A stretch of 49,009 nucleotides of DNA from DATBIS01 sp036556805. GTDB lineage: Bacteria > Actinomycetota > UBA4738 > HRBIN12. The translations under genes were made by a program, and so were the position numbers. Location of the stretch: NCBI GenBank assembly GCA_036556805.1, contig DATBIS010000124.1, positions 1 to 49,009 of the forward strand, in the 5' to 3' direction. This document shows, piece by piece, positions 16,375 through 25,315 of this stretch (position 1 is its first letter; each line of letters starts with the position of its first letter). The notes under the pieces were generated by a model. The model was not told the DNA's origin. It was given only the letters and a program-made list of their open reading frames with translations, and ran no database searches.

Positions 16375-17528
16375 CGCTCGCCGAGGATCTCCTCGGTGTG
16401 CTGCCCGAGCGCCGGCGGTGGCGCGGGCGTCCCCGCGGGCCTCCCGTCGAAGCGGATCGGGTTCGCGACCAACCGAAGCGTGCCCCGACCGGGATCGTCG
16501 ACCTCGCGCACCAGGGCTGCGCCTTCGGGCGACGCGAACACCTCGTCGAGTGACCGGATCGGGGCGCACGCCACGGCCGCCGCCGCGAGCGCGTGCAACC
16601 ACTCGTCGGCCGTGCGCGTCGCGAACGCTCGAGTGAGGATGGGAATGAGCTCGTCCCGATGCGCCACGCGCCCCTCGTTCGTCGCGAAGCGCGGGTCACC
16701 TGCGAGCTCCGGGAGCCCGACCACGTCGCAGGTGCGCGCGAACAGCCGGTCGTTGCCGGCGGCGAGGATGAACGGCCGGTCCGAGCCGTGGAAGACCTGG
16801 TAAGGGACGATGTTCGGGTGCTCGCTGCCCATCGCGACCGGCACGACGCCGCCGATCAGGTAGTTCGCGGCCTGGTTGACGAGCGCGGCCACGCTCGCGT
16901 CGAAGAGCGCGACCGAGACGTGGCGGCCCCGGCCGGTCCGCTCGCGCTCGTGAAGCGCCGCGAGGATGCCGATCGCCGCGTAGAGGCCGGTCACGACGTC
17001 GAGCAGCGCGACTCCCGCCTTCGTCGGCTCCCCGTCGCGTTCCCCCGTCATCGACATGAGGCCGGAGAGCGCCTGGACGATGATGTCGTAGCCCGGGCGC
17101 GAGGACGTCTCGGGGACGTCGTCGCCGAACGCCGTGAGCGAACACGTCACGAGCCGTGGGTTCTCTCGGCGGAGCTCGGCCAGCGCCAGGCCGAAGCGGT
17201 CCATCAGACCCGGGCGGAAGTTCTCGATCAGCACGTCGGAGCCGAGCGCGAGCCGCCGGGCGGCCTCGGCGCCGTGGTCCGTCAGCAGGTCGAGCGCGAT
17301 CGAGCGCTTGTTGCGATTGAGCGCGAGGAAGTACGCGGCGTCGTCCCGGGCGAACGGCGGACCCCAGTGCCGCGTGTCGTCGCCCTCGCCGGGCCGCTCG
17401 ACCTTCACGACGTCGGCGCCGAGGTCCCCCAGGACCTGGGTGCAGAGCGGCCCCGCGAGCACCCTCGAGAGGTCGAGGACGCGCAGGCCCTCGAGGGGAC
17501 CTGGGGTGGGCGTCTCGGATGCCGCCAT
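16371..17528 (-). CDS. CaiB/BaiF family (class III) CoA-transferase
   Basis: 385 residues. The N terminus PLEGLRVLDLSRVLAGPLCTQVLGDLGADVVKVE and the NRNKRSIALDL motif are the family signature. The catalytic aspartate is expected at Asp177 in AGVALLDVVTGLYA. The enzyme moves CoA between carboxylic acids through a glutamyl/aspartyl anhydride mechanism. The acid is not evident; this family includes formyl-, carnitine- and succinyl-CoA enzymes. The ATG at 17528 is the first codon after a leaderless -10 box. Length and motifs are normal for the family. Confidence 0.92.
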   Translation of the reverse strand: MAASETPTPGPLEGLRVLDLSRVLAGPLCTQVLGDLGADVVKVERPGEGDDTRHWGPPFARDDAAYFLALNRNKRSIALDLLTDHGAEAARRLALGSDVLIENFRPGLMDRFGLALAELRRENPRLVTCSLTAFGDDVPETSSRPGYDIIVQALSGLMSMTGERDGEPTKAGVALLDVVTGLYAAIGILAALHERERTGRGRHVSVALFDASVAALVNQAANYLIGGVVPVAMGSEHPNIVPYQVFHGSDRPFILAAGNDRLFARTCDVVGLPELAGDPRFATNEGRVAHRDELIPILTRAFATRTADEWLHALAAAAVACAPIRSLDEVFASPEGAALVREVDDPGRGTLRLVANPIRFDGRPAGTPAPPPALGQHTEEILGER

Positions 17529-17542
17529 CGGCGAAGAGCCTA
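17529..17542 (-). promoter_or_regulatory. Leaderless promoter -10 (TAGGCT) for the CoA-transferase operon
   Basis: Read on the minus strand, TAGGCT (17537-17542) ends eight bases before the ATG at 17528. TTGTCC at 17562-17567 could be the -35, with a 19-base spacer. No ribosome site is visible. Confidence 0.5.
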
Positions 17543-17717
17543 TCGGCCGACGTTCGGGGGAGGACAACAGATGGAGCCGCCGAAACCCGAGGGCTCCAGC
17601 GGCTCCACCCCCTTTGTACCTCGGATTCGAACGGCCGTCAAATCGAACGGGGATGCCCTGGTCAGGCGGGGTCGACCGGAACGGGGGACTGGCGGCGGAC
17701 CCCGGGATTCTGGCAGG

Positions 17718-18383
17718 ATGCCGCCAGTGAACGACGAGAGCCTGGCTCGGGCCAATGCGTTCCTGTCGGCAGTCGCCTCCCGGACGACGGTTGGCGAAGT
17801 GCTCGACGTCACCCCGGCGGAGATCGGCAGGGAGATCCAGCTGCCTGATGCACTCTCCGCAGCGCGCGCCGTCCGTGCCCTGATCGCCCGCCGGCGGCTG
17901 GAGCCCGCGCAGGGCTCCTACCGGTTGCTGGACGCGCGGCCGGTCGATCCCGGGGAACGGGAGACCGTCGACCGGCCCAGGCGCCGCAAGCCGTCGAAGC
18001 CGCGCGCCGCCACCCCGCGAGCGCGTCGAAGCGACGGGCGGCTCACCTACTCGGAGGTCGGCCGAGAGATGGTCGAGCGGCTCATCGAGCTCGGCCGCGA
18101 GGTCGCGACGCTTCGCTCCGGTCTCAAGGCTGCCCGCGAGGAGGCAAGGGAGGCGCGCGAGGCGAGGATCGAGGCAGAGCACCGTGCGCAGACCTTCGCC
18201 GACCGCGTGCACGACCTGGAGGCGCGCGCCGACATGGCGGAGTCAAACCTCAGGACGCTGCTCGCGGCCGCGAGGGGAGCGGGTCGCGAGGTACGGGACG
18301 CGCCGGTCGGCGACACGGAGATGGAGGCGATCCTCGGCGTCCTGAAGGGAAACGAGGAGGCCTCGGCTCCCAGCGGTTCCTAG
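17718..18383 (+). CDS. Winged-helix plus coiled-coil protein of unknown function
   Basis: 221 residues. Residues 1-75 look like a winged helix-turn-helix: VLDVTPAEIGREIQLPDALSAARAVRALIARRRLEPAQGSYRLLDARP. A basic, proline-rich linker (RRRKPSKPRAATPRARRSDG) follows, then a long coiled coil (LRSGLKAAREEAREAREARIEAEHRAQTFADRVHDLEARADMAESNL). This suggests a DNA-binding, oligomeric protein, perhaps regulator or nucleoid-associated. No family recognised. A GTG three codons later is an alternative start. It stands alone and its stop shares CTAG with dppF. Confidence 0.6.
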   Translation: MPPVNDESLARANAFLSAVASRTTVGEVLDVTPAEIGREIQLPDALSAARAVRALIARRRLEPAQGSYRLLDARPVDPGERETVDRPRRRKPSKPRAATPRARRSDGRLTYSEVGREMVERLIELGREVATLRSGLKAAREEAREAREARIEAEHRAQTFADRVHDLEARADMAESNLRTLLAAARGAGREVRDAPVGDTEMEAILGVLKGNEEASAPSGS

Positions 18384-19426
18384 GGGCGCTGTTCGAGCTT
18401 CGCCATGTGACAAGCGGCGAAGACGCCCGGATCGAGCTCCTCGAGGGCGAGATCCTCGGTTCGACATCGCTCTTCGATGTGCAGCTCCGTCGCGCGTCCG
18501 GACGCGAGCACCGGGCAACGGGGATGAAACCGGCACCCCTCCGGGATCCGGGTCGGGTCCGGCGGCTCTCCGGCGAGGATCGGCCGCTCGATGCCACCGG
18601 CTTCGGGCACGACGTCGAGCAGCGCCTTCGTATACGGATGGCGCGGTCGCAGCAAGACCTCCTCGGTGGGGCCGATCTCGACGATGCGTCCGAGGTACAT
18701 CACGGCGACGCGATCGGCGATCGTCCACGCGAGCCCGAGGTCGTGGGTGACGACGAGAATCGTGAGGCCGAGCGCATCGCGCAGCTCGAGCAGCAGCTTC
18801 AGGATCTCGCCGCGCACCGATGCGTCGAGGTTCGAGACCGGCTCGTCCGCGACGATCATGTTGGGCTCGAGCACCAACGCGCCCGCGATGACGACGCGCT
18901 GTCGCTGACCCCCGGAGAGCTCGTGCGGGTAGTTGAGGAAGAACCGCTCGGGGGGCCGAAGGCCCGCCTGAGAAAGGGCGCGCGCGACGCGGTCCTTCTC
19001 GTCGCCGCTCACCTTGTGAATGCGGAGGCCCTCGGCGACGGACTCGTAGATCGTCTGCCGTGGGTTGAGAGCGCCGGTTGGATCCTGGAACACCATCTGC
19101 ACCTTGCGGCGGAACGCTCGCAGGTCTCGCTCGATGTCCTCTCCCTCGTAAAGGATCTCGCCCTGCTGCCCTCGCTCCAAGCCCATGATCGCGCGGGCCG
19201 TCGTCGTCTTCCCGCACCCGGATTCGCCGGCGAGCGCGAGCACCTCGCCGCGGCGGAGATCGAAGCTCACGCCGTCGACGGCTCGAGCCACCGCCGCCTT
19301 CTTTCCGGTGAGCCCCGCGCCGAGCCCCACCCGGCCTGCGAAGGAGACGTGCAGGTCTTTCACCTGCAGCAGAGCACCGGGCTCGGGGGTGGCCTTCGAG
19401 GGCGCCGACGGCAGGGCCGCGCTCAC
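18380..19426 (-). CDS. Peptide-type ABC transporter ATP-binding protein (DppF/OppF-like)
   Basis: 348 residues from the GTG at 19426, which overlaps the dppD stop (GTGA). Walker A GESGCGKTT, Q loop VFQDPTGALNPRQTIYESV, signature LSGGQRQRV, Walker B MIVADEPVSNLD and switch THD are intact. The C terminus has the oligopeptide-transporter extension RHPYTKALLDVVP and CRFHPRCP, a Cys-containing motif. It is the last gene of the five-gene importer and the second of two nucleotide-binding subunits. All key residues are present, so it is probably active. Confidence 0.92.
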   Translation of the reverse strand: MSAALPSAPSKATPEPGALLQVKDLHVSFAGRVGLGAGLTGKKAAVARAVDGVSFDLRRGEVLALAGESGCGKTTTARAIMGLERGQQGEILYEGEDIERDLRAFRRKVQMVFQDPTGALNPRQTIYESVAEGLRIHKVSGDEKDRVARALSQAGLRPPERFFLNYPHELSGGQRQRVVIAGALVLEPNMIVADEPVSNLDASVRGEILKLLLELRDALGLTILVVTHDLGLAWTIADRVAVMYLGRIVEIGPTEEVLLRPRHPYTKALLDVVPEAGGIERPILAGEPPDPTRIPEGCRFHPRCPVLASGRATELHIEERCRTEDLALEELDPGVFAACHMAKLEQRP

Positions 19427-20436
19427 GGCTCGCCCTCGCCCGACGCGGGCCGGACGGGCTCGGCGCTTCGCGCGAGGGCACCTTCCACCAGCAGGCAGGC
19501 CGCACGGCGCCCCGGGCTCACGTCGTAGAGGCTTGGATCGATCTCGGGGCATCGGTCGAACGCGTCGGGGCAGCGCGGATGGAAGGTGCATCCCGATGGC
19601 AGGTCGCCGGGATACGGCGGGTCGCCAGGCAGCCCGGACGGCGCCTTCCGGAACTGCGTGTCGCCGATCTCGGGAAACGCCGCGCCCAGCGCGCGCGTGT
19701 AGGGATGCGCCGGGGTCTTGAACACGGCCTCGGAGGGACCCTCCTCCACGATGCGGCCGGCGTACATGATCGAGAGCCTGTCGCAGACCTCGACGAGCAC
19801 CGAGAGGTCGTGCGTGATGAAGATCATCGCGAGCCCGAGCTCGTCCTGCAGCTCCTTCAGCAGCCGGAGCACCTGAGCCTGCACCATGACGTCGAGCGCG
19901 GTGGTCGGCTCGTCGGCGATGATCAGGCTCGGGCTGCACGCGAGCGCCATCGCGATCATCACGCGCTGACGCTGCCCTCCGGAGAGCTCGTGCGGATAGT
20001 CCTTCGCGCGCCGGGCGGGCAGCCCCACCTGCTCCAGCAGCGCGCCGGCGCGCACGACGGCCTCGCGCTCGTCGGCCTGGCCGTGCAATACGATCGGCTC
20101 GGCGATCTGGTCGCCGATGCGCTGCACGGGGTTCAGGGCGTGCATCGCGCCCTGGAAGACGATCGATGCCTCCGTCCATCGGATCGCGCGCAGGCGGCCG
20201 GCCTTCATGTCGAGGACGTCCTCCTCCCCGAGCCGCACCGAGCCCGTGACGACCGTGTCGGAAGGGAGCAGCCGCAGGAGGGCTCCCGCGATCGTCGATT
20301 TACCGCAGCCGGACTCGCCGGCGAGGCCCAGGACCTCGCCGCGGTCGAGGCTGAGGTCGACGCCGCGGACGGCCGGCACCGGACCCGATTGGGTGTGGTA
20401 GGTCACGTACAGGTCGCGGACCTCGAGCAGGCTCAT
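19423..20436 (-). CDS. Peptide-type ABC transporter ATP-binding protein (DppD/OppD-like)
   Basis: 337 residues from the ATG at 20436, which overlaps the permease stop (ATGA). Walker A GESGCGKST, Q loop VFQGAMHALNPVQRIGDQI, signature LSGGQRQRV, Walker B LIIADEPTTALD and THD are all present. The C terminus carries HPYTRALGAAFPEIGD and GCTFHPRCPDAFDRCPE, the cysteine-containing oligopeptide/dipeptide extension, which in related proteins can hold an iron-sulfur cluster. Works with DppF as an ATPase heterodimer. Confidence 0.92.
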   Translation of the reverse strand: MSLLEVRDLYVTYHTQSGPVPAVRGVDLSLDRGEVLGLAGESGCGKSTIAGALLRLLPSDTVVTGSVRLGEEDVLDMKAGRLRAIRWTEASIVFQGAMHALNPVQRIGDQIAEPIVLHGQADEREAVVRAGALLEQVGLPARRAKDYPHELSGGQRQRVMIAMALACSPSLIIADEPTTALDVMVQAQVLRLLKELQDELGLAMIFITHDLSVLVEVCDRLSIMYAGRIVEEGPSEAVFKTPAHPYTRALGAAFPEIGDTQFRKAPSGLPGDPPYPGDLPSGCTFHPRCPDAFDRCPEIDPSLYDVSPGRRAACLLVEGALARSAEPVRPASGEGEP

Positions 20437-21410
20437 CTCGCGCGCAGCTTCGGGTTGAGGATGTCGTCGAGCGCGTAGCCCACCATCGTGAAGGCGAGCA
20501 CGACGAGCACGATCGCCAGCCCCGGCGGGAGCACCCACCACCAGTCCCCCGCGAACGGGGCCCCGGCGCCGAACGCGTTGTCGAGGATCGTCCCCCACGA
20601 GGTGTGCAATGGGTCGCCGAGGCCGAGGAACGACAGCGTGGACTCGGAGAGGATCGCGACGGCCACGATGAGCACGGTGTTCGCGAACACCAACGGACCG
20701 ACGTTCGGCAGGATGTGCCGCGTGACGAGATGCCAGTCGCTCGCGCCGAGCGCGCGCGCGCGTTCGACGTACGACCGCGTCTTCAGGGACAGCACCTGGG
20801 CGCGGATGATGCGTGCCGTACTGGGCCACGACGTGACGCCGATCACGAAGATGATCGAGAACAGCGAGGCCCCGAGCAGCGCCGCGAGCACGATCGCGAG
20901 CGGCAGGAACGGGATCACGAGGAACCAATCCGTGATGCGCATGAGGATGGTCTCGCGCCAGCCTCCGTAATAGCCGGCGACGAGCCCGATGACCGTGCCG
21001 AGCACGACCGTGATGATCGTGGACACCAGCCCCACCAAGAGCGAGATGCGAGCACCGTGCACGGTGAGGGTGAGCACCGGTCTCCCGAGGTCGTCGGTGC
21101 CGAACCAGAAGGGGTAGTGCAGCGACGGGCCGGCGAGCTGCGGGCCCGTCGAGGGACAGGTGGGGTCCAACCCGCACGTGTTCGCGACGAACGGCGCGAA
21201 GATCGCGACGAGCACGAAGAACACGAGGATGATGAGCCCGGCCATGCCCATCTTGTTCTTCCGGTATTGACGCCAGACGCGCTGCCGCGCCTCGCGTCGC
21301 CTGATCCTCGCGATCTCCTTCGGCTCGGCCGGCGGCGGTCCGTGCTCGACGAGCGTGACAGCGGCGCCCTCGTCGCGTTCGGTCGAGAGCGGCGGTGGCT
21401 TCATGCCCAT
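20433..21410 (-). CDS. Peptide-type ABC transporter permease (DppC/OppC-like)
   Basis: 325 residues. A long cytoplasmic N-terminal tail (about 55 residues, charged) precedes the first helix GMAGLIILVFFVLVAIFAPFVA. An extracytoplasmic loop with two cysteines (NTCGLDPTCPS) then precedes WFGTDDLGRPVLTLTVHGARISLLVG, the DppC signature. The EAA motif is VERARALGASDWHLVTRHILPN. It forms a heterodimeric channel with DppB, one base downstream of that gene. The two loop cysteines may form a disulfide. Confidence 0.9.
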   Translation of the reverse strand: MGMKPPPLSTERDEGAAVTLVEHGPPPAEPKEIARIRRREARQRVWRQYRKNKMGMAGLIILVFFVLVAIFAPFVANTCGLDPTCPSTGPQLAGPSLHYPFWFGTDDLGRPVLTLTVHGARISLLVGLVSTIITVVLGTVIGLVAGYYGGWRETILMRITDWFLVIPFLPLAIVLAALLGASLFSIIFVIGVTSWPSTARIIRAQVLSLKTRSYVERARALGASDWHLVTRHILPNVGPLVFANTVLIVAVAILSESTLSFLGLGDPLHTSWGTILDNAFGAGAPFAGDWWWVLPPGLAIVLVVLAFTMVGYALDDILNPKLRAR

Positions 21411-21411
21411 C

Positions 21412-22398
21412 TCAGGCCGCCCTCACACGAGGATCGAGGTACGAGTAGAGCAAGTCGGCGACGAGGTTCGCGACGATCACCGACGCGCTGAAGAGCAGGA
21501 ACAGGCCCTGCAGCACGGGAAAGTCCCGGTTTCCGATCGCGGTGAACGACAGCAGCCCAAGCCCGTTCCAGTTGAAGATCGTCTCGATCGTGATCGCGCC
21601 CGAGATCACGAACCCGAACGACAGGATCGTGACGGTCATCGTCGGCAGCAGCGCGTTCGGCACGGCGTGCTTGCGGCGCACCGCGGTGTCACGCAGGCCC
21701 TTCGCGCGCGCGGTGACGATGAAGTCCTCGCCGAGCGTCTCGAGCAGCGAGGACCGCATGATGAGCGAGTACTCGCCCAGGTACGAGACGGTGAGAACGA
21801 AGAACGGTAAGAGCATGTGGTTGAGCACGTCCGTGACATGTGCGAACCCGTGATATACGGGGAACGTCGAGGAGTAGCCGCCCGTGGGGAAGATCGCCGG
21901 GAACGGACCCACGCCCACCGAGAACGCCATGATCATCAACAGCCCGAACCAGAACTCGGGCATCGAGTACGTGAACAGGGTGAACCCGAGCATTCCCTGG
22001 TCGAAGCGCGAACCCCGCCGCCATCCCTGGGCGATCCCGATCCAAATGCCCAGGATCGTCGACGCGATCGTCGACAGCCCGACGAGCAAGACGGTCGCCC
22101 AGACGCGCTGCGCGATCACCGTGCGCACGGGGGTCGCGTAGAAGGTCGACACGCCCAGGTGCCCCTGGAGCGTCTGGCCGACGTAGTGCACGAACTGCTG
22201 CGGCAGCGGCAGGTCCAAGCCGAGCTCGCGTTCGAGCTCGAGCGCCGCCGACCGCGACAGGTCGCCGCGCGACTCACGTAGCAACTGCGTGACGGGGTCC
22301 CCGATCCCGCGGAAGAGGAAGAAGTTGAAGGCGAGGACGAAGGCCAGGGTGAGGAGCGCCTGCAGCAGCTTCGAAACGAAGTACCTGCGGGTGTTCAT
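21412..22398 (-). CDS. Peptide-type ABC transporter permease (DppB/OppB-like)
   Basis: 328 residues with six membrane helices, beginning SKLLQALLTLAFVLAFNFFLFRG. DLPLPQQFVHYVGQTLQGHLGVSTFYATPV is the typical DppB periplasmic loop, and the EAA-loop region is IVTARAKGLRDTAVRRKHAVPNALLP. The last helices end in YSYLDPRVRAA, also family-typical. Ordered between the binding protein and dppC, as in canonical dpp/opp operons. Confidence 0.92.
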   Translation of the reverse strand: MNTRRYFVSKLLQALLTLAFVLAFNFFLFRGIGDPVTQLLRESRGDLSRSAALELERELGLDLPLPQQFVHYVGQTLQGHLGVSTFYATPVRTVIAQRVWATVLLVGLSTIASTILGIWIGIAQGWRRGSRFDQGMLGFTLFTYSMPEFWFGLLMIMAFSVGVGPFPAIFPTGGYSSTFPVYHGFAHVTDVLNHMLLPFFVLTVSYLGEYSLIMRSSLLETLGEDFIVTARAKGLRDTAVRRKHAVPNALLPTMTVTILSFGFVISGAITIETIFNWNGLGLLSFTAIGNRDFPVLQGLFLLFSASVIVANLVADLLYSYLDPRVRAA

Positions 22399-22424
22399 CG
22401 GGTGCGCCTACGTCCGATCTCGAC

Positions 22425-24305
22425 TCAGGCTCGATCCTCGTCCATCCGGCGCCGGCGCGCCGCGAAGAAAATGCCCGCCGCGATCAACACGGCGGCCACG
22501 ATCGCGATCCAGACCCCCGCCGGAACACCGCTCGACGCCCGATTGCCGCCGGTCGCGGTCCCGACCGGCGTGATGCTGATGAACGAGAACGGTCCCCAGG
22601 TCGCGAGCAGATCGCCCTTTTCGCCCGGCTGGATCGTGAAGTTCGTGAACCGGTCCGACCGATATGCCTCGAGGGAGTCGGTGTACGCGATCATCACGTA
22701 CGGCATCTGATCCCAGAGGATCTGCTGCATCTGTTGCACCACTTGGGCCCGCTCGGCCGGATCGGTCACGGACAGCTGCTCGTCGTAGAGCTTGTCGTAC
22801 TCCGCATCGCAGAAGAAGCTGTCGTTGTTGCCGTAGACGCCCGCCTCCGGCGCGCGCTGCTCGCAGGTGAAGATGTTGAGGATGTAGTTCGGATCGGGGT
22901 TCGGATACCAGCCCCAGTGGAAGATGTCGTAGTTCCCGGCCTCGATGATCGACGTGAGCTTCCCGGTGCTCACCGACTGCACGTTCACGCCGATCCCGAT
23001 TTGCTCGAGCCAGTTCTGAACGAATGGTGCGGTCTTGATCGTGTTCTGGTCCGAGGTTCGCGTGAAGTACTGCAGCATGACGTTGTCACCCGTGACGGGG
23101 TCGTTCACGATCCCGTCCCCGTCGGTGTCCGTATACCCCGCTGCCGTGAGGTCGGACTTGGCTTGGTCCAGGTTGAACGGCAGGGCGTCATCGGCCGGCG
23201 GGTCCCAATTGCCGGTCGTCGCGTCCGGCTGCACGGGTGAGTCGGCCGGGACCGCGTATCCGCCATACACCTTGTCCACCAGCTCCTGGCTGTTCACCGC
23301 CTCGCGAACGACTCGGCGGAATGCCGGGTCGGCCGCGGCGTGACTGCCCGTGCCGTGTGGCACGAAGCCACCGGCCGGATTGTCCTGGAATGCCGAGCCC
23401 GAGTTGAACGCCAGCTCGTCGAACAGCGGAATCTCCGCACCGTGCGTCGTGATGTTCGGCTTGCCGCTGAGGGAGTTCAGGATGTTCGCTGAATCGAAGT
23501 ATCCGAAGTCGATCTCGCCCTGCTGCAGGGCGGCCGCTTCCTGGTTCTCGTCGTTGTAGATCTTGTAGATGATCTCGTCGACGTGAGGGGTGAGGCCGAT
23601 CTCGCTACCCCAGTAGTTCGGGTTTCGCACGAGCGTGACGCTGTCCCCTTGCGTATAGCTCTGCACGACGAACGGGCCGCTGCCTACGGCGGGCACAGCC
23701 GGATCGCTCTTCGCCGCCTTGTAGTCGTTCTCGTACTTGCCCCAAATGTGCTCGGGCAGGATGTAGTCGTACATGAACACGGTGTTGCCCGAGTAGACGG
23801 ATGTCGGCTGGGTGGCGTGGATCACAAACGTCGTGTCGTCCACGACCTCGACGTTGTCGATGAGCCGAACATCGGCAGAGTAGTTGCTGGGCTTGTATTT
23901 CACGTAGTAGTTGAGGGTCCAGGCCACGTCGTTCGCAGTGAAGGGTTCGCCGTCGGACCATTTCATCCCGGGCCGCATGTGGTACGTGAATGCCATCGAG
24001 CTGGAGTCCACGTCGACGCTCGTCGTGATGGAGTGCTCGAAGTCCGGGCTGAAGTCCGCGGCGGCGAACTCGATCGGCAGGTTGAACTCCATCGCCCAGA
24101 TCGTGTAGTCGGTTCCGAGGTAGCCCTTCAAGGGGTTCAGCGAGCTCGGCTCGCTCGTGTCGGCGTAGATGAACACCTTCTTCTCGGCCGGCGCGGAGCT
24201 CTGGGCGAACGCCGCCCCGGCGAGCACGCCGCTCACCACGGCGGCGGAGGCGGCCGCCACCGCGATCGCCACCCGGATGCCCCTCCAGCTCGTTCCCTGC
24301 GCCAT
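22425..24305 (-). CDS. Peptide-type ABC transporter substrate-binding protein (DppA/OppA-like), membrane-anchored
   Basis: 626 residues from the ATG at 24305, with a strong ribosome site GAAAGGGG upstream. A signal peptide (VAIAVAAASAAVVSGVLAGAAFAQS) is followed by the family fold: SEPSSLNPLKGYLGTDYTIWAMEFNLP, DSSSMAFTYHMRPGMKWSDGEPFTANDVAWT and VGSGPFVVQSYTQGDSVTLVRNPNYW. The usual lipobox is absent. Instead the C terminus has a membrane helix (VWIAIVAAVLIAAGIFFAA) followed by RRRRMDEDRA, so the protein is tethered by its tail. It should bind peptides or related compounds and hand them to DppBC. The neighbouring hydrolases hint at an unusual peptide or amide ligand. Confidence 0.92.
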   Translation of the reverse strand: MAQGTSWRGIRVAIAVAAASAAVVSGVLAGAAFAQSSAPAEKKVFIYADTSEPSSLNPLKGYLGTDYTIWAMEFNLPIEFAAADFSPDFEHSITTSVDVDSSSMAFTYHMRPGMKWSDGEPFTANDVAWTLNYYVKYKPSNYSADVRLIDNVEVVDDTTFVIHATQPTSVYSGNTVFMYDYILPEHIWGKYENDYKAAKSDPAVPAVGSGPFVVQSYTQGDSVTLVRNPNYWGSEIGLTPHVDEIIYKIYNDENQEAAALQQGEIDFGYFDSANILNSLSGKPNITTHGAEIPLFDELAFNSGSAFQDNPAGGFVPHGTGSHAAADPAFRRVVREAVNSQELVDKVYGGYAVPADSPVQPDATTGNWDPPADDALPFNLDQAKSDLTAAGYTDTDGDGIVNDPVTGDNVMLQYFTRTSDQNTIKTAPFVQNWLEQIGIGVNVQSVSTGKLTSIIEAGNYDIFHWGWYPNPDPNYILNIFTCEQRAPEAGVYGNNDSFFCDAEYDKLYDEQLSVTDPAERAQVVQQMQQILWDQMPYVMIAYTDSLEAYRSDRFTNFTIQPGEKGDLLATWGPFSFISITPVGTATGGNRASSGVPAGVWIAIVAAVLIAAGIFFAARRRRMDEDRA

Positions 24306-24325
24306 CGGTGTCCCCTTTCTTCGCA

Positions 24326-25315
24326 TCAACCTGTTGTCAAGTGGTACGAACCTGCGATCAAAGCCGGTTGCTCGATCGTGACCGTCCGCGCGTCCGCGTC
24401 GAGGGTCGCGGTCACGCCGAGCGGCATCGTGGCGAGGTGTTTCCCGTGCCCGAGCGGCAGCTTGTAGAGGACGGGCACGCCCAGGGGTTCGAGGTGCAGC
24501 TCCAGCACGTCCTCGAGGCTCCGCGTGCGCGGCGCCTCCGGGCGGTCGTCCCGCCAGTCGCACTTGAACATCTCACCGACCACGACCCCCACGATGCGAT
24601 CGAGCTTCCCAGCCACTCGAAGCTGCCACAGCATGCCGTCCAGCTGGTAGGGGGGCAAATCGACGTCCTCGAAGAACAGGATGCAGTCGTCGAATACCGG
24701 CTCCCACGGTGTCCCCATCGTGTGCTGCATCGTCCAGAGGTTGCCGCCGACGATCGGAGCCGTGACGGATCCGCCCACGATCGCCCGGACGTACGGGTCG
24801 TCCGGATCGTTCGGCACCTCGCCGGCGCCGCCCGTTCGAAAGGCTCGCTCGGCGGAGTTCCAGGTGAACGCGGTGCGCTCGGGGATGCCCATCGATGCTA
24901 GGCCGGGGCCGTGCAGCGTCGCGAGGCCGGTCTCCTGGCGGATCGCCACGTGCAGCGCGGTGATGTCCGAGTAGCCCATCAGGCCCTTCGGATTCGCCGC
25001 GATGAGCTCGTAGTCGAGATAGGGCAGAAGCTGGGCAGCGCCCGTTCCGCCCCAGAGCACCTGGATCACGTCGACCTCGGGGTCCGCGAACAGGTCGTGC
25101 AGGTCGTGCGCGCGGCTCTTGGGGTCGCCGGCGACGTAGTCGTCGCGCTCCCACACGCCTCCGGCCAGCTTCACGCGATAGCCCTTCGTCTCCCACCACT
25201 CGACGGGGCGAAGGACGTCGCTCCGGTTGAAGTAGGGGCCGCTCGGCGCGCACACGCCGATCGTCCCGCCCTCGGGAAGGGTGGGACCGAACAGCGTCGC
25301 GCCGGGGCCGCTCAT
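24326..25315 (-). CDS. S66 family peptidase (LD-carboxypeptidase/MccF-like)
   Basis: 329 residues. The nucleophile elbow is GLMGYSDIT (Ser116), the Glu of the triad is in LFFEDV (Glu216), and the His is in PLGHGKH (His290 or 293), all as in family S66. The N-terminal PEGGTIGVCAPSGP and VDVIQVLWGGTGAAQLLPYLDYELI are typical. S66 enzymes either trim L,D-peptides from cell-wall tetrapeptides (LdcA) or cleave the toxic amide of processed microcin C (MccF). The aromatic-rich segment FFEDVDLPPYQLDGMLWQL and the link to a peptide importer fit the latter style, but LdcA activity is possible. The ATG overlaps the creatininase stop. Confidence 0.85.
   Translation of the reverse strand: MSGPGATLFGPTLPEGGTIGVCAPSGPYFNRSDVLRPVEWWETKGYRVKLAGGVWERDDYVAGDPKSRAHDLHDLFADPEVDVIQVLWGGTGAAQLLPYLDYELIAANPKGLMGYSDITALHVAIRQETGLATLHGPGLASMGIPERTAFTWNSAERAFRTGGAGEVPNDPDDPYVRAIVGGSVTAPIVGGNLWTMQHTMGTPWEPVFDDCILFFEDVDLPPYQLDGMLWQLRVAGKLDRIVGVVVGEMFKCDWRDDRPEAPRTRSLEDVLELHLEPLGVPVLYKLPLGHGKHLATMPLGVTATLDADARTVTIEQPALIAGSYHLTTG

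Noticed and set aside
16593..17717. N-terminal extension of the winged-helix protein to over 590 residues
   Set aside because: The upstream part is antisense to the CoA-transferase gene and has no matching domains; the ATG at 17718 is the sensible start.
24306..24325. Separate promoter for dppA
   Set aside because: The 20-base gap after the S66 gene has only the GAAAGGGG ribosome site and no -10 box; it is better read as part of the upstream operon.
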